Assembly (NCBI RefSeq): GCF_014201095.1
Contig: NZ_JACHDN010000001.1
Coordinates: forward strand, 1,240,001-1,304,000
From: Cellulomonas hominis
GTDB lineage: Bacteria > Actinomycetota > Actinomycetes > Actinomycetales > Cellulomonadaceae
DNA length: 64,000 nucleotides
Direction: 5' to 3'
The position numbers and the translations under genes are program-made. Below the pieces are notes generated by a model, which saw only the letters and a program-made list of their open reading frames with translations, was not told the origin of the DNA and did not search any database. Below are positions 7,791-17,026 of this stretch, in pieces. Numbering within the stretch: the stretch's first letter is position 1; each line of letters begins with the position of its first letter.

Positions 7791-8927
7791 GTGTCCGCTC
7801 CGCTGACCGCCGGGTCGCCCCTGCCGGCGCCCCGCGACGGCGACGCGCCCGCGGTCCCGACGCCCCCCGACGACACGCACGGGCTCGGGCGCCGGCTCGA
7901 CGCCCTCGAGCGACTCGGGGCCGTCGCCGCCGACCCGGAGCCGCGGTTCGACCGCGTGGTCCGGCTCGCCCGCCAGCTGTTCGACGTCCCGGCCGCGACG
8001 GTCTCGCTCATCGGCGCCGGCGACGTCCACGGCGGCGCCACCTCCGTCCTCGAGGACCGCGGCCCCGAGGCGCGGCTGCGGTTCTACGCCGAGCACCCCC
8101 TGGTCGGCCAGGACGGCCGCGTGCTGGGCACCCTGTGCATCGCGGACACCCGGCCCCGGCGGTTCACCGCCGACCAGGGCGCGCTGCTGCGCGACCTCGC
8201 GGCGTGGGTGGCCAAGGAGCTGAGCGTCGACGCCGAGCTCGACCGCGCGCAGCAGGTGCAGATGGGCCTGCTCCCCCGCGAGACGCCGGTGGTGCCGGGC
8301 TACCAGCTCGCCGGGTCGGTGCTGCCGAGCCGGACCGTGGGCGGCGACTTCTACGACTGGTACGGCGCCGGGGACGGCCTCGTGCTCACCCTCGCCGACG
8401 TCATGGGCAAGGGGCCGGCCGCCGCCATCCTCGCGGCCGCCGTGCGCGCGGTGCTGCGCGGGTCGGCCCAGGGCGAGGGCGTCGACCGGGCCATGCTGCA
8501 CGCCGGCGCGGTGCTGCACGCCGACCTGTCCGACTCCGGGCTGTTCGCGACCGCCTTCCACGCCCGGCTGGACCCCGCGACCGGCGGCGTCACGTACGCG
8601 GACGCGGGGCACGGCCTGACGCTCGTGGTCCGCGCGGACGGCGGCTGGGAGCGGCTCGACGCGCTGGGGCTGCCGCTCGGCGTCACCGACGAGGCCACGC
8701 GGGCGCTCGGGGAGACGCACCTCGGACCCGGCGACCTGCTCGTGACGTTCAGCGACGGGGTGCTCGACCTGTTCGACGGCTCGCTGCGCTGCGTCCCGCT
8801 GATCGCCGGGGAGTTGCTGGACTGCCCCTCCGCCGAGGAGGCGGTGCAGCGCATCCTGCGCCTCGCGGCGGTGGCGGACCCCCGCCCGGACGACATCACG
8901 GTCGTCGCCCTGCGCCGCACCCCCTGA
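7791..8927 (+). CDS. PP2C/SpoIIE-type serine phosphatase with an abbreviated GAF domain (RsbU-like)
   Basis: A 378-aa protein. A disordered N-terminus (about 45 aa) leads to a GAF-like segment and then a PPM phosphatase domain with QMGLLPRETPVVPGY, SRTVGGDFYDWY (metal-binding Asp), LADVMGKGPAAA, TYADAGHG and FSDGVLDLFD. Such phosphatases dephosphorylate STAS anti-anti-sigma factors in partner-switching; a STAS gene lies at 44453. The GAF is unusual: VSLIGAG is followed after about 20 residues by LRFYAEHPLV, whereas related GAF domains have roughly 40 more residues with the ligand pocket between them. The start at 7791 has GGGAGG at 6 bp. Confidence 0.88.
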   Translation: MSAPLTAGSPLPAPRDGDAPAVPTPPDDTHGLGRRLDALERLGAVAADPEPRFDRVVRLARQLFDVPAATVSLIGAGDVHGGATSVLEDRGPEARLRFYAEHPLVGQDGRVLGTLCIADTRPRRFTADQGALLRDLAAWVAKELSVDAELDRAQQVQMGLLPRETPVVPGYQLAGSVLPSRTVGGDFYDWYGAGDGLVLTLADVMGKGPAAAILAAAVRAVLRGSAQGEGVDRAMLHAGAVLHADLSDSGLFATAFHARLDPATGGVTYADAGHGLTLVVRADGGWERLDALGLPLGVTDEATRALGETHLGPGDLLVTFSDGVLDLFDGSLRCVPLIAGELLDCPSAEEAVQRILRLAAVADPRPDDITVVALRRTP

Positions 8928-8989
8928 CCCCCGGTCCCCCGCCCCCCCGGCCGCCCGGCCCCCGGCCCGCGCTCGTGCGCTCGACCGGT

Positions 8990-9051
8990 CGCCGAGTGGA
9001 GGGGTCTGCCCGACACGCGCGGCGAGTCGCGCCGGAAACCTCCACTCGGCG
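8990..9051. repeat. 62-bp dispersed palindromic element, copy 1
   Basis: Perfect 13-bp outer arms, CGCCGAGTGGAGG and its complement, enclose a 36-bp GC-rich centre. Read on the opposite strand, a second copy at 47392-47453 matches it at roughly 85 percent of positions, including TCTGCCCGACACGC in the centre. It lies between the phosphatase gene and corA. Confidence 0.75.
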
Positions 9052-9080
9052 GCCGTGGTGGGGCGCGCGAGCGGCCGGAC

Positions 9081-9130
9081 GCGCGGGCGCGGTCAGCCGC
9101 GCGGGCGCGGTCAGCCGCGCGGGCGCGCGG
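9081..9130 (+). repeat. 18-bp tandem repeat, about 2.7 copies
   Basis: The unit GCGCGGGCGCGGTCAGCC occurs at 9081-9098 and again at 9099-9116, followed by a diverging third copy. It is non-coding and sits just upstream of the corA promoter. Confidence 0.7.
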
Positions 9131-9204
9131 TCGGGGCCCGCGCGCGGGCTCGCGCGTCGTGCGGCACCGCGCGCGGCCGGGGCGCCGCGCGCGCCCGGCC
9201 TGCC

Positions 9205-9210
9205 TACAGT
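9205..9210 (+). promoter_or_regulatory. -10 hexamer for leaderless corA transcript
   Basis: TACAGT ends 6 bp before the GTG at 9217, the spacing of actinobacterial leaderless promoters. No Shine-Dalgarno sequence is present. Confidence 0.65.
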
Positions 9211-9216
9211 GGCCGG

Positions 9217-10245
9217 GTGACAGAGGTGCGGCGGGTCGGGGCGGACGCGGCGGTCGGCGACTGCGGCCTGTACACCGGCGGGCACCGCGTGCCGGGGCGG
9301 GTGCCGCTGGTGCAGGCCGGGCGGGCGGCGCGCGACACGGCCGGCTACGTCTGGATCGGCCTGCGGGAGCCGACGGACGCCGACATCGCCGAGGTCGCCG
9401 AGCAGTTCCGGCTGCCGACCCTCGCCGTCGAGGACGCCGTGCACGCCCACCAGCGCCCCAAGCTCGAGGTGTACGACGACGTCGTGTTCGCGGTGCTCAA
9501 GCCCGTACGGTACGTCGACCACGTCGAGGTCGTGGAGATCACCGAGATCGCCATGTTCCTGCGCCCGCACGCCGTGGTGTCGGTGCGGCACGGCGAGGGC
9601 GGGGTGCTGCGCCAGGTGCGCGCGGAGCTCGACGCGGGCGTGCCGGACGAGCTCGACTTCGGGTCCGCCGGGGTGCTCTACCGGACGGCCGACCGCGTGG
9701 TGGACGCCTACGAGACCGCGCTCGAGCACATCGACCTGGACGTCGACGACATCGAGCGGCTGGTGTTCGGCCCGGGCGAGGACGACCACGCCGAGCGGAT
9801 CTACAAGCTCAAGCAGGAGGTCGCCGAGTTCCGCCGGGCGATGCTGCCCCTGCAGCGCCCGCTGGAGCGCCTGGCCGGCGGCGAGGTCCCGCACGTGCCG
9901 GGTGCCGCGGAGCCGTACTTCCGCGACGTGCTCGACCACCTGCTGCGCGCGGCCGACGCGATCGAGGTCATCGACCGGCAGCTCACCGACGTGCTCCAGG
10001 CGAACACCGCGCGGGTCACGACGGGCCAGAGCCGCGTGGCCCTGCGGCAGAACGAGGACATGCGGAAGATCTCGGCCTGGGCGGCCATCGCGCTGGTGCC
10101 GACCGCCGTCGCCGGGATCTACGGGATGAACTTCGAGCACATGCCCGAGCTCGGCACCCGGTACGGCTACTTCGTGGTCCTGGCGGTGATCGCGGGCGCC
10201 TGCGTCGGCCTGCACCGGGCGTTCAAGCGCAACCGCTGGCTGTAG
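9217..10245 (+). CDS. corA: CorA-family magnesium/cobalt transporter
   Basis: A 342-aa divalent cation channel. A long cytosolic N-terminal domain (alpha/beta, then the long helix rich in charged residues around DVDDIERLVFG) precedes two C-terminal transmembrane helices. The CorA signature YGMNFEHMPE is at residues 302-311, just after TM1 (AIALVPTAVAGI), and the protein ends in a basic tail (RAFKRNRWL). Length and order fit the family. The GTG at 9217 is chosen from the leaderless promoter; the upstream open frame is repeat-derived. It stands alone, converging on the sugar ABC operon across a strong hairpin. Confidence 0.93.
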   Translation: MTEVRRVGADAAVGDCGLYTGGHRVPGRVPLVQAGRAARDTAGYVWIGLREPTDADIAEVAEQFRLPTLAVEDAVHAHQRPKLEVYDDVVFAVLKPVRYVDHVEVVEITEIAMFLRPHAVVSVRHGEGGVLRQVRAELDAGVPDELDFGSAGVLYRTADRVVDAYETALEHIDLDVDDIERLVFGPGEDDHAERIYKLKQEVAEFRRAMLPLQRPLERLAGGEVPHVPGAAEPYFRDVLDHLLRAADAIEVIDRQLTDVLQANTARVTTGQSRVALRQNEDMRKISAWAAIALVPTAVAGIYGMNFEHMPELGTRYGYFVVLAVIAGACVGLHRAFKRNRWL

Positions 10246-10257
10246 CCCGGACGCAGC

Positions 10258-10305
10258 GGATCCACCCGTACCGGCACGCCTCGGCGTGCCCGTACGAGTG
10301 GATCC
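10258..10305. terminator. 48-nt near-perfect hairpin between convergent genes
   Basis: Twenty-one of 23 positions pair, including GGATCCAC and GTGGATCC at the ends and GGCACGCC with GGCGTGCC at the tip, over a 2-nt loop. It lies 12 bp after the corA stop and 15 bp before the end of the minus-strand permease gene, so it is well placed as a bidirectional terminator. It lacks a T-tract. Confidence 0.7.
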
Positions 10306-10320
10306 ACTCGAGCCGGTGGC

Positions 10321-11502
10321 TCAGCGAGCGGCGCCCGCGCGGCGCTTGTTGAAGATGTCGAACGCGACGGCCAGCAGGAGCACGAGGCCCTTGACGATCT
10401 GCTGGGTCGACTGCGGGACACCCATGAGCTGCATGCCGTTCGACATGACGGCCATGATCAGGCCACCGACCATGGCGCCGGTCACGCGGCCGACACCGCC
10501 GGTCGTCGACGCGCCGCCGATGAAGCAGGCGGCGATGGCGTCGAGCTCGAACATGTTGCCGGCACCCGGCTGGGCGCCGTTGGCGCGGGACGAGTAGATC
10601 GCGCCCGCGACACCGGCCAGGAATCCCATGTTGACGAAGATCCAGAAGTTGACCTGCTTGACCTTCACGCCGGACAGCTGCGCGGCGTTGAGGTTGCCGC
10701 CGATGGCGTACACGTGGCGGCCGAACACCGTGCGGTTGGTGACGATGTTGTAGGCCAGGATCAGCACCGCGAGGATGATCAGCACGATCGGCAGGCCGCG
10801 GGAGTGCGCGAGCTGCCAGGCGAAGGCCATGACGACCGCGGCGACCAGGACGAGGCGGAGCACGAACAGCGGCATGGCCTCGACGGCCTGCTGGTACTTG
10901 ATGCGGCCCATGCGGGACCGCCACGAGCTGAACGCGAAGGCGACCACGGCCAGCGCCGCGACGACCAGCGTGAACACGTCGTAGCCCGGGCCGCCGAGCA
11001 GCCCGTTGAGGAAGCCGCCGGCGACCTGCTGGTACTCCCGCGGGAACGGCGACAGCGAGACGTTGTTCAGCACCTGCAGCGTGAGGCCGCGGAACAGGAG
11101 CATGCCCGCCAGGGTCACGATGAACGCCGGGATCCCGACGTACGCGACCCAGAAGCCCTGCCAGGCGCCGACCACCAGGCCGACGACCAGCGCGGCGAGG
11201 ATGCCGAGCCACCACGACTGGCTGTTCTTGATCACGATGATCGCGGAGACCGCCCCGGTGAGCGCCACCACGGACCCGACCGACAGGTCGATGTGCCCGC
11301 CGATGATGACGATCACCATGCCGATCGCGAGGATCAGGATGTAGGAGTACTGCAGCAGGATGTTCGTGACGTTGTTCGGCGACAGCAGCAGCCCGTCCGT
11401 GAGGACGGCGAACAGTCCGATGATCGCGACGAACGCGATGTAGATACCACTTGTCCGCAGGTTCTTCGTGAAGATGTCCCGCAGGCCCTCGACCGCCGTC
11501 AT
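10321..11502 (-). CDS. monosaccharide ABC transporter permease, CUT2 (XylH/GguB/AraH-like)
   Basis: A 393-aa polytopic permease with about ten hydrophobic helices. The CUT2 hallmarks are visible: [15 protein letters not shown] in the first third, [20 protein letters not shown], and near the end YAIGGN and [22 protein letters not shown]. It starts at an ATG 4 bp inside the ATPase stop (ATGA), with AAAGGGA upstream. As the last gene of a binding protein-ATPase-permease operon under an operator matching that of araBDA, it probably imports L-arabinose or a similar pentose. XylH and GguB are equally close in architecture. Confidence 0.92.
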   Translation of the reverse strand: MTAVEGLRDIFTKNLRTSGIYIAFVAIIGLFAVLTDGLLLSPNNVTNILLQYSYILILAIGMVIVIIGGHIDLSVGSVVALTGAVSAIIVIKNSQSWWLGILAALVVGLVVGAWQGFWVAYVGIPAFIVTLAGMLLFRGLTLQVLNNVSLSPFPREYQQVAGGFLNGLLGGPGYDVFTLVVAALAVVAFAFSSWRSRMGRIKYQQAVEAMPLFVLRLVLVAAVVMAFAWQLAHSRGLPIVLIILAVLILAYNIVTNRTVFGRHVYAIGGNLNAAQLSGVKVKQVNFWIFVNMGFLAGVAGAIYSSRANGAQPGAGNMFELDAIAACFIGGASTTGGVGRVTGAMVGGLIMAVMSNGMQLMGVPQSTQQIVKGLVLLLAVAFDIFNKRRAGAAR

Positions 11503-13037
11503 CGAACCGTGTCCCTTTCCTTCGTCATGAGCTCCATCAGCCGTTCCTGCGTCGCGTCGGCGCGAGGCAGCACACCCGTGATCCGGCCGAACGCGAGCGT
11601 GTAGATCCGGTCGCAGATGCCGAGCAGCTCGGGCAGCTCGGAGGAGATGACCACGACGGCCTTCCCGGAGTCCGCGAGCTTGTTGATGATGGTGTAGATC
11701 TCGTACTTGGCACCGACGTCGATGCCGCGGGTCGGCTCGTCCAGGATCAGGACCTCGGGGTCCGTGTAGATCCACTTGGACAGGACGACCTTCTGCTGGT
11801 TGCCGCCCGACAGCTTGCCCGCGAGGGCCATGACCGTCGGCGCCTTGATGTTCATGGACCGCCGGTACTCCTCGGCGACCTTGATCTCCTCGTTGCCGTT
11901 CACCCAGCCGGCCTTGGACAGCTTGCCCAGCCCGGCGGCGGAGATGTTGCGGCGGATGTCCTCGATGAGGTTGAGGCCGTAGGTCTTGCGGTCCTCGGTG
12001 GCGTACGCGAGGCCGTGGTCGATGGCCTCCGACACGGAGCGGGTGGAGATCTCCTTGCCGTGCAGGTACACCTTGCCGGAGATGTTGCGGCCGTAGGAGC
12101 GGCCGAAGATGCTCATCGCGAGCTCGGTGCGCCCCGCGCCCATGAGGCCTGCGATGCCGACGATCTCGCCGGCCTTGACCTCGAAGGACGCGCCGTCGAC
12201 GACCACGCGGCCCGGCTGCGTCGGGTGCTCCACGTGCCAGTCCTCGACCCGGAACACCTCCTCGCCGACGTGCGACACGTGCTCGGGGTACCGGTGCTCG
12301 AGGTCGCGGCCGACCATGCCCTTGATGATCCGCTCCTGGGTCACCTCGTCGGCGACCATGTCGAGCGTCTCGATGGTCCTGCCGTCGCGGATGATCGTGG
12401 TGGAGTCGGCGATCTCGGCGATCTCGTTGAGCTTGTGGGAGATCATGATCGACGTGATGCCCTGCGCCTTGAGCTGGCGGAGCAGGCCCAGCAGGTGCTC
12501 GGAGTCCGAGTCGTTCAGGGCGGCCGTGGGCTCGTCGAGGATGAGCAGCTTGACCTCCTTGGAGAGCGCCTTGGCGATCTCCACGAGCTGCTGCTTGCCG
12601 ACGCCCAGCTGGCCGATCGGGGTGACCGGGTTCTCGTCCAGGCCGACCCGGGCCAGCAGCGCGGCCGCCTCGGAGTTCGCCTGGTTCCAGTCGATGAAGC
12701 CGCGGCGCTCCCGCTCGTTGCCGAGGAAGATGTTCTCCGCGACGGAGAGGTAGGGCACCAGGGCGAGCTCCTGGTGGATGATCACGATCCCCTTGGCCTC
12801 GGAGTCGTTGATCGAGCCGAACTCGACCGTCTCCCCCTCGAAGCGGATCTCCCCGTCGTAGGTGCCGTGCGGGTACACGCCCGACAGGACCTTCATCAGG
12901 GTGGACTTGCCTGCCCCGTTCTCCCCGCAGATCGCGTGGATCTCCCCCCGCGTGACGTTCAGGTTGACGTCCTGCAGAGCCTTGACCCCGGGAAAGGTCT
13001 TGGTGATGGAGTGCATTTCCAGGATGTGGTCGCTCAT
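11499..13037 (-). CDS. sugar ABC transporter ATP-binding protein with two nucleotide-binding domains (XylG/GguA/AraG-like)
   Basis: A 512-aa CUT2 ATPase. The first domain has Walker [10 protein letters not shown], signature [15 protein letters not shown] and Walker [12 protein letters not shown]. The second, degenerate as in CUT2 proteins, has GLMGAGRTE in place of a standard Walker A, then [14 protein letters not shown] and [16 protein letters not shown]. It energises import through the downstream permease. The start at 13037 has GAGG 4 bp upstream; the frame is open a further 20 codons. It overlaps the permease by 4 bp and follows the binding-protein gene after a 106-bp gap holding a strong hairpin. 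Confidence 0.95.
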   Translation of the reverse strand: MSDHILEMHSITKTFPGVKALQDVNLNVTRGEIHAICGENGAGKSTLMKVLSGVYPHGTYDGEIRFEGETVEFGSINDSEAKGIVIIHQELALVPYLSVAENIFLGNERERRGFIDWNQANSEAAALLARVGLDENPVTPIGQLGVGKQQLVEIAKALSKEVKLLILDEPTAALNDSDSEHLLGLLRQLKAQGITSIMISHKLNEIAEIADSTTIIRDGRTIETLDMVADEVTQERIIKGMVGRDLEHRYPEHVSHVGEEVFRVEDWHVEHPTQPGRVVVDGASFEVKAGEIVGIAGLMGAGRTELAMSIFGRSYGRNISGKVYLHGKEISTRSVSEAIDHGLAYATEDRKTYGLNLIEDIRRNISAAGLGKLSKAGWVNGNEEIKVAEEYRRSMNIKAPTVMALAGKLSGGNQQKVVLSKWIYTDPEVLILDEPTRGIDVGAKYEIYTIINKLADSGKAVVVISSELPELLGICDRIYTLAFGRITGVLPRADATQERLMELMTKERDTVR

Positions 13038-13083
13038 GCGGCCTCGACCGTCCTCGTTCGTCGGGCGATGGATCTCCGCCGCG

Positions 13084-13116
13084 GGACCGGCCGGCACGCG
13101 CGGTGCCGGCCGGTCC
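13084..13116 (-). other. intercistronic hairpin between binding-protein and ATPase genes
   Basis: A perfect 14-bp stem (arms GGACCGGCCGGCAC and its complement) with a 5-nt loop, 27 bp past the binding-protein stop. Hairpins here in sugar ABC operons protect or partially terminate the upstream message, giving excess binding protein over the membrane components. That role is inferred. Confidence 0.7.
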
Positions 13117-13143
13117 TGCGGGGGTGGCGCGGGGGTCAGGCGA

Positions 13144-14289
13144 TCAGGCCTGGCCGCTCGCGACCTGCTCCTCGGTCCAGTAGCCCGAGTCGATCAGCAG
13201 CGACTGGATGTTGTTCGCGTAGACGATGTCCGACTCCAGGAGGTAGGACGGGACGACCTTGACGCCGTTCTCGTACGTCTCGGTGTCGTTCGCCTCGGGC
13301 TCCTCGCCGGCGAGGAACGCCTGCGCGGAGACCACGGCCTGCTCGGCGAGCTTGCGGGTGTCCTTGAAGATCGTCGAGAACTGCACGCCGTCGTTGATGA
13401 GCTTGACGGAGGCGATCTCGGCGTCCTGGCCGGTCACGATCGGCAGGCCGGCGTCGATGCCCGGGCCGTAGCCGGCGTTCTGCAGCGCGGTGATGATGCC
13501 GCGGGAGATGCCGTCGTAGGGCGACAGCACGCCGTCGACCTTGGAGCCGTCCGCGTACGTGGAGGTCAGCAGGTCCTCCATGCGCTTCTGGGCGGTCTCC
13601 TGCAGCCAGCGGAGCGTGGCGACCTGCTCGATGTCGGTCTGGCCCGACTTCACGACGATGGTGCCCTCGTCGATGTACGGCTGGAGCGTGTCCATGGCGC
13701 CGTCGAAGAAGAAGTGGGCGTTGTTGTCGTCCAGCGAGCCGGCGAACAGCTCGACGTTGAACGGGCCGGTGGCGTCGCCGTCCGTGCCGTCCTCGTTGAG
13801 CAGGCCGAGGCCCACGAGCAGCGAGGTGGCCTGCTGGACACCGACGTTGTAGTTGTCGAACGTGACGTAGAAGTCGACGTTCTCGGTGTCGCGGATCAGG
13901 CGGTCGTAGGCGATGACCGGGATGCCCGCGTCGGCGGCGGACTGCAGCTGGTTGGCCAGCGCGGTGCCGTCGATGGACGCGACGATCAGCAGGTCGACGC
14001 CCTTCGTGATCATCTGCTCGATCTGCTGCGACTGCGTCGGGATGTCGTCGGCCGCGTACTGCAGGTCGACCGAGTACCCGAGGTCCTCGAGCTGGCTCTT
14101 CACGGCGTTGCCGTCGGCGATCCAGCGCTCCGAGGTCTCGGTCGGCATCGCGACGCCGATCGTCTGGTCGCTGGGCTCCGCGGTGGTGCCGCCCTCCTCG
14201 CCGCTGCTGCTGCCGGCGCCACCGCCGGAGCACGCCGCGAGGGCGAGCGCGAGAACGCCGCCCAGAGCCGCGAACCGGATGCTCTTCAT
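13144..14289 (-). CDS. periplasmic-type monosaccharide-binding lipoprotein (ChvE/XylF-like)
   Basis: A 381-aa solute-binding protein, first gene of the CUT2 operon. A signal peptide ends in lipobox LAAC (Cys at about 20), followed by a Gly/Ser/Glu linker. The mature domain opens [13 protein letters not shown] and includes [21 protein letters not shown] and VSPYDG-like [10 protein letters not shown], as in ChvE and other multiple-monosaccharide binding proteins. The start at 14289 has GGAGGAGAAGG upstream. The shared operator with araB supports an aldopentose ligand such as L-arabinose; ChvE relatives also bind xylose, galactose and glucose. Confidence 0.92.
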   Translation of the reverse strand: MKSIRFAALGGVLALALAACSGGGAGSSSGEEGGTTAEPSDQTIGVAMPTETSERWIADGNAVKSQLEDLGYSVDLQYAADDIPTQSQQIEQMITKGVDLLIVASIDGTALANQLQSAADAGIPVIAYDRLIRDTENVDFYVTFDNYNVGVQQATSLLVGLGLLNEDGTDGDATGPFNVELFAGSLDDNNAHFFFDGAMDTLQPYIDEGTIVVKSGQTDIEQVATLRWLQETAQKRMEDLLTSTYADGSKVDGVLSPYDGISRGIITALQNAGYGPGIDAGLPIVTGQDAEIASVKLINDGVQFSTIFKDTRKLAEQAVVSAQAFLAGEEPEANDTETYENGVKVVPSYLLESDIVYANNIQSLLIDSGYWTEEQVASGQA

Positions 14290-14671
14290 GTCCTTCTCCT
14301 CCTCGAGAGGGTTGCTGACCTCGTCGTCTGCGGGCACGCACAGCGTCGTCGCCCGTCCCTGCCCTGCGCCGCGCGGTGGGGTACGTCCCCCGCCGCCGGC
14401 GAGCACGTGCACACTCTCCCGGGCTTGAGTTCAGGAAGTCAAGCCAAGGGTTCGGCTCGCAGGTTGCAGAAGCGTAACGGTCCGCAACGGTCCGGTCACG
14501 ACGTCCATCTCTGCAGGTCAACGAGGTTGTGCGCGCTCACATCCCATGTCTTCCCGGCACGGTGACGCGTCACCCGTCTGCCGATTCTGGGTTCGACCAC
14601 CAAACTCAACACGGACGCATGCCGCCGCGCCAGGCTCAGGGACGCGCCGGAGCCGCCCCCACGTGAACGCA
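14290..14671 (-). promoter_or_regulatory. regulatory region of the CUT2 sugar-transport operon
   Basis: This 382-bp gene-free stretch holds, in transcription order, a LacI-type operator (14528-14541), a TTGACC -35 candidate (14516-14521), an adjacent direct repeat G(C/T)AACGGTCCG (14474-14494) and an inverted repeat GGCTTGA/TCAAGCC with 10-bp spacer (14422-14445). No -10 is obvious. The leader between them and the start is about 180 nt. Confidence 0.55.
14528..14541. promoter_or_regulatory. LacI-family operator, transporter operon
   Basis: TGTGCGCGCTCACA differs at two positions from the operator TGTTAGCGCTCACA upstream of araB. It abuts a TTGACC -35-like hexamer of the operon that begins with the binding-protein gene, so bound repressor would block polymerase. 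Confidence 0.65.
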
Positions 14672-14710
14672 GCGACGGCCCGCCCCCGGAGTCCGGGGAC
14701 GGGCCGTCGC
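14672..14710 (-). terminator. terminator hairpin after araA
   Basis: An 18-bp stem with one mismatch and a 3-nt loop (outer arm GCGACGGCCCG, inner CCCCGG), 17 bp past the araA stop on the minus strand. Confidence 0.8.
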
Positions 14711-14726
14711 GGTGCTGGGCCGGGGG

Positions 14727-16235
14727 TCAGAACCCCTGGGCGATCCGGTAGTACACCTGGTTCCAGCGCACCTGGTCGCGGAAGCCGCGGCGCGTGGTGT
14801 GCTCGTCGATCACCAGCAGCTCGGTGCCGGCGATGTCCGCGTAGATCTCGAACGCCTCGACGCCCGCCGCGGTCGACATGACCGTGTGGTGCGCGCCGCC
14901 GGCGGTCAGCCAGGCCTCCGCGGACGTGGCGAAGTCGGGGCGGGGCTCCCAGACGGCGCGGGCGACCGGCAGCTTCGGCAGCTCGTGCGTCGGCGGGACG
15001 ACGTCCACGACGTTCGCGGTCATGCGGAACCGGTCGCGCATGTCCGCCAGGGACACCACGACGGCCTCGCCCGGGTCCGCGTCGAACACCATGCGGACCG
15101 GGTCCTCCTTGCCGCCGATGCCGAGCGGGTGGATCTCCACCTTCGGCGTCGACGTCGTCAGCGACGGGCAGACCTCGAGCATGTGGGCGCCGAGGATCTT
15201 CTCCTGGCCGGGCGTGAGGTCGTAGGTGTAGTCCTCCATCAGCGACGCGCCGCCGGGCAGGCCCTCACCCATGACCTTGGCCGCGCGCACCAGGACGGCG
15301 GTCTTCCAGTCGCCCTCCGCGCCGAAGCCGTAGCCCTTCGACATGAGGCGCTGCACCGCGAGGCCCGGGAGCTGGCGCAGGTCGCCCAGGTCCTCGAAGC
15401 TCGTCGTGAACGCCTTGGCGCCCAGGGACGTCAGCAGCGTCTCGAGGGCGGCCTCCTGGCGCGCGGCGTACCGCAGCGACTCGTGCCGGTCCCCGCCGCG
15501 GCGCAGCTCGGCGTCGACGTCGTACAGGTCCTCGTACTCCGCGACGAGCGCGTCCACATCCGCATCGGCCACTGCGTCGACAGCGGCGACCAGGTCGTTG
15601 ACGCCCCACGTGTTCACCGAGACGCCGAACCGCAGCTCGGCCTCGGTCTTGTCGCCCTCGGTGACCGCGACGTAGCGCATGTTGTCGCCGAACCGGGCGA
15701 GCTTCAGCTCGTGCGTGGCGGCCCAGCCCGCAGCCGCGCGGACCCACGTGCCGATCCGCTTCGTGACGGCCGGGTTGGTCGCGTGGCCGACGACCGTCGT
15801 GCGGGCGACGCCCAGGCGCGCCGCGATGTACGCCCACTCCCGGTCGCCGTGCGCGGCCTGGTTGAGGTTCATGAAGTCCATGTCGATGCTGTCCCACGGC
15901 AGCTCGACGTTGGCCTGGGTGTGCAGGTGCAGCAGCGGCTTGCGCAGCGCGTCCAGGCCGGCGATCCACATCTTCGCGGGGCTGAAGGTGTGCATCCAGG
16001 TGATGACGCCCAGCACGCGGTCGTCGGCGTTCGCCTCGAGGGCCGCCCGGCGGATGGCGCCGGAGTCCTTGAGCACCGGCTTCCACACGACGCGGACCGG
16101 CACGTCGCCGGCGGCGTCGATGACGCGGGCGACCTCCTGGGACTGCTCGGCGACCTGGCGCAGGGTGTCCTCGCCGTACAGGTCCTGGGAGCCGGTGAGG
16201 AACCAGACCTCGCGGTCGGCGTACGGCTTGGTCAT
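14727..16235 (-). CDS. araA: L-arabinose isomerase
   Basis: Converts L-arabinose to L-ribulose in the cytosol using Mn2+. The 502-aa length is typical. Recognisable segments are [17 protein letters not shown] at the N-terminus, [46 protein letters not shown] (metal-ligand region) and MLEVCPSL. It is last in an araB-araD-araA operon, its ATG overlapping the araD stop by 4 bp, with GGAGC upstream. Product confidence is high because the protein matches AraA throughout. Confidence 0.98.
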   Translation of the reverse strand: MTKPYADREVWFLTGSQDLYGEDTLRQVAEQSQEVARVIDAAGDVPVRVVWKPVLKDSGAIRRAALEANADDRVLGVITWMHTFSPAKMWIAGLDALRKPLLHLHTQANVELPWDSIDMDFMNLNQAAHGDREWAYIAARLGVARTTVVGHATNPAVTKRIGTWVRAAAGWAATHELKLARFGDNMRYVAVTEGDKTEAELRFGVSVNTWGVNDLVAAVDAVADADVDALVAEYEDLYDVDAELRRGGDRHESLRYAARQEAALETLLTSLGAKAFTTSFEDLGDLRQLPGLAVQRLMSKGYGFGAEGDWKTAVLVRAAKVMGEGLPGGASLMEDYTYDLTPGQEKILGAHMLEVCPSLTTSTPKVEIHPLGIGGKEDPVRMVFDADPGEAVVVSLADMRDRFRMTANVVDVVPPTHELPKLPVARAVWEPRPDFATSAEAWLTAGGAHHTVMSTAAGVEAFEIYADIAGTELLVIDEHTTRRGFRDQVRWNQVYYRIAQGF

Positions 16236-16981
16236 GCGTCCTGCTCCTTCGTGGTCGTGGCGGCGGCGCTCTGGCCGTAGACGTTCTGGTACCGGGCGTA
16301 CAGCGAGTCGATCTGCTCCTGCGGGATCGGCAGCGGCTCGCCGAGCTGGCGGGAGATGTGCACGGTGCGCGCGACCTCCTCGACCATGGCGGCGGCCTTC
16401 ACCGCGGCCTTGCCGTCCCTGCCGATCGTGAAGGGGCCGTGGTTCCGCATCAGCACGGCCGGGCTGCGGGAGTCCCGCAGGGTCTCGACGATGCCGCGGC
16501 CGATGGAGTCGTCGCCGATGAGGGCGAACGGGCCGATCGGGATGTCCCCGCCGAACTCGTCGGCCATCATCGTCAGCACGCACGGCACCGGCTCGGCGCG
16601 CGCGGCCCAGGCCGTCGCGTACGTCGAGTGCGTGTGCACGACGCCGCCGACGTGCGGCATGTGCCGGTACACGTAGGCGTGCGCGGCGGTGTCGGACGAC
16701 GGCGAGCGGGTCCCGTCGACGAGGTTCCCGTCGAGGTCGCAGACGACCATCGACTCCGGGGTGAGCTCGTCGTACGTCACGCCCGACGGCTTGATGACGA
16801 ACAGGTCCGCGTCGGACGGCGCGCCGTCCGGGGCGACCGGCACGCGCTGGGACACGTTGCCGGCCGTCCACACGATCAGCTCCCAGCGCGGCAGCTCGGC
16901 GTGCAGGGCCGAGACCACCTCGCGGGTGCGCGCGACGGCGTCACGCACCTCCGCCGGGTAGTCGGCCAGGGTGGTGGACAT
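16232..16981 (-). CDS. araD: L-ribulose-5-phosphate 4-epimerase
   Basis: A 249-aa class II aldolase-fold zinc enzyme making D-xylulose 5-phosphate. Visible motifs are TAGNVSQR (phosphate site), [29 protein letters not shown] (catalytic Asp/Ser region), [12 protein letters not shown] (zinc His pair) and [11 protein letters not shown] (third zinc His). It lies between araB and araA, overlapping araA by 4 bp and 45 bp after araB. Confidence 0.97.
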   Translation of the reverse strand: MSTTLADYPAEVRDAVARTREVVSALHAELPRWELIVWTAGNVSQRVPVAPDGAPSDADLFVIKPSGVTYDELTPESMVVCDLDGNLVDGTRSPSSDTAAHAYVYRHMPHVGGVVHTHSTYATAWAARAEPVPCVLTMMADEFGGDIPIGPFALIGDDSIGRGIVETLRDSRSPAVLMRNHGPFTIGRDGKAAVKAAAMVEEVARTVHISRQLGEPLPIPQEQIDSLYARYQNVYGQSAAATTTKEQDA

Positions 16982-17026
16982 GCGGGGGCCTCCTGGGGTC
17001 GTGGGGTGGTGCCGGGACGTGCCGGG

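Noticed and set aside
9001..9051. Palindrome at 8990-9051 as a simple terminator of the phosphatase gene
   Set aside because: Its loop sequence is conserved in the second copy at 47392-47453, which a plain terminator does not require. I therefore list it as a repeat.
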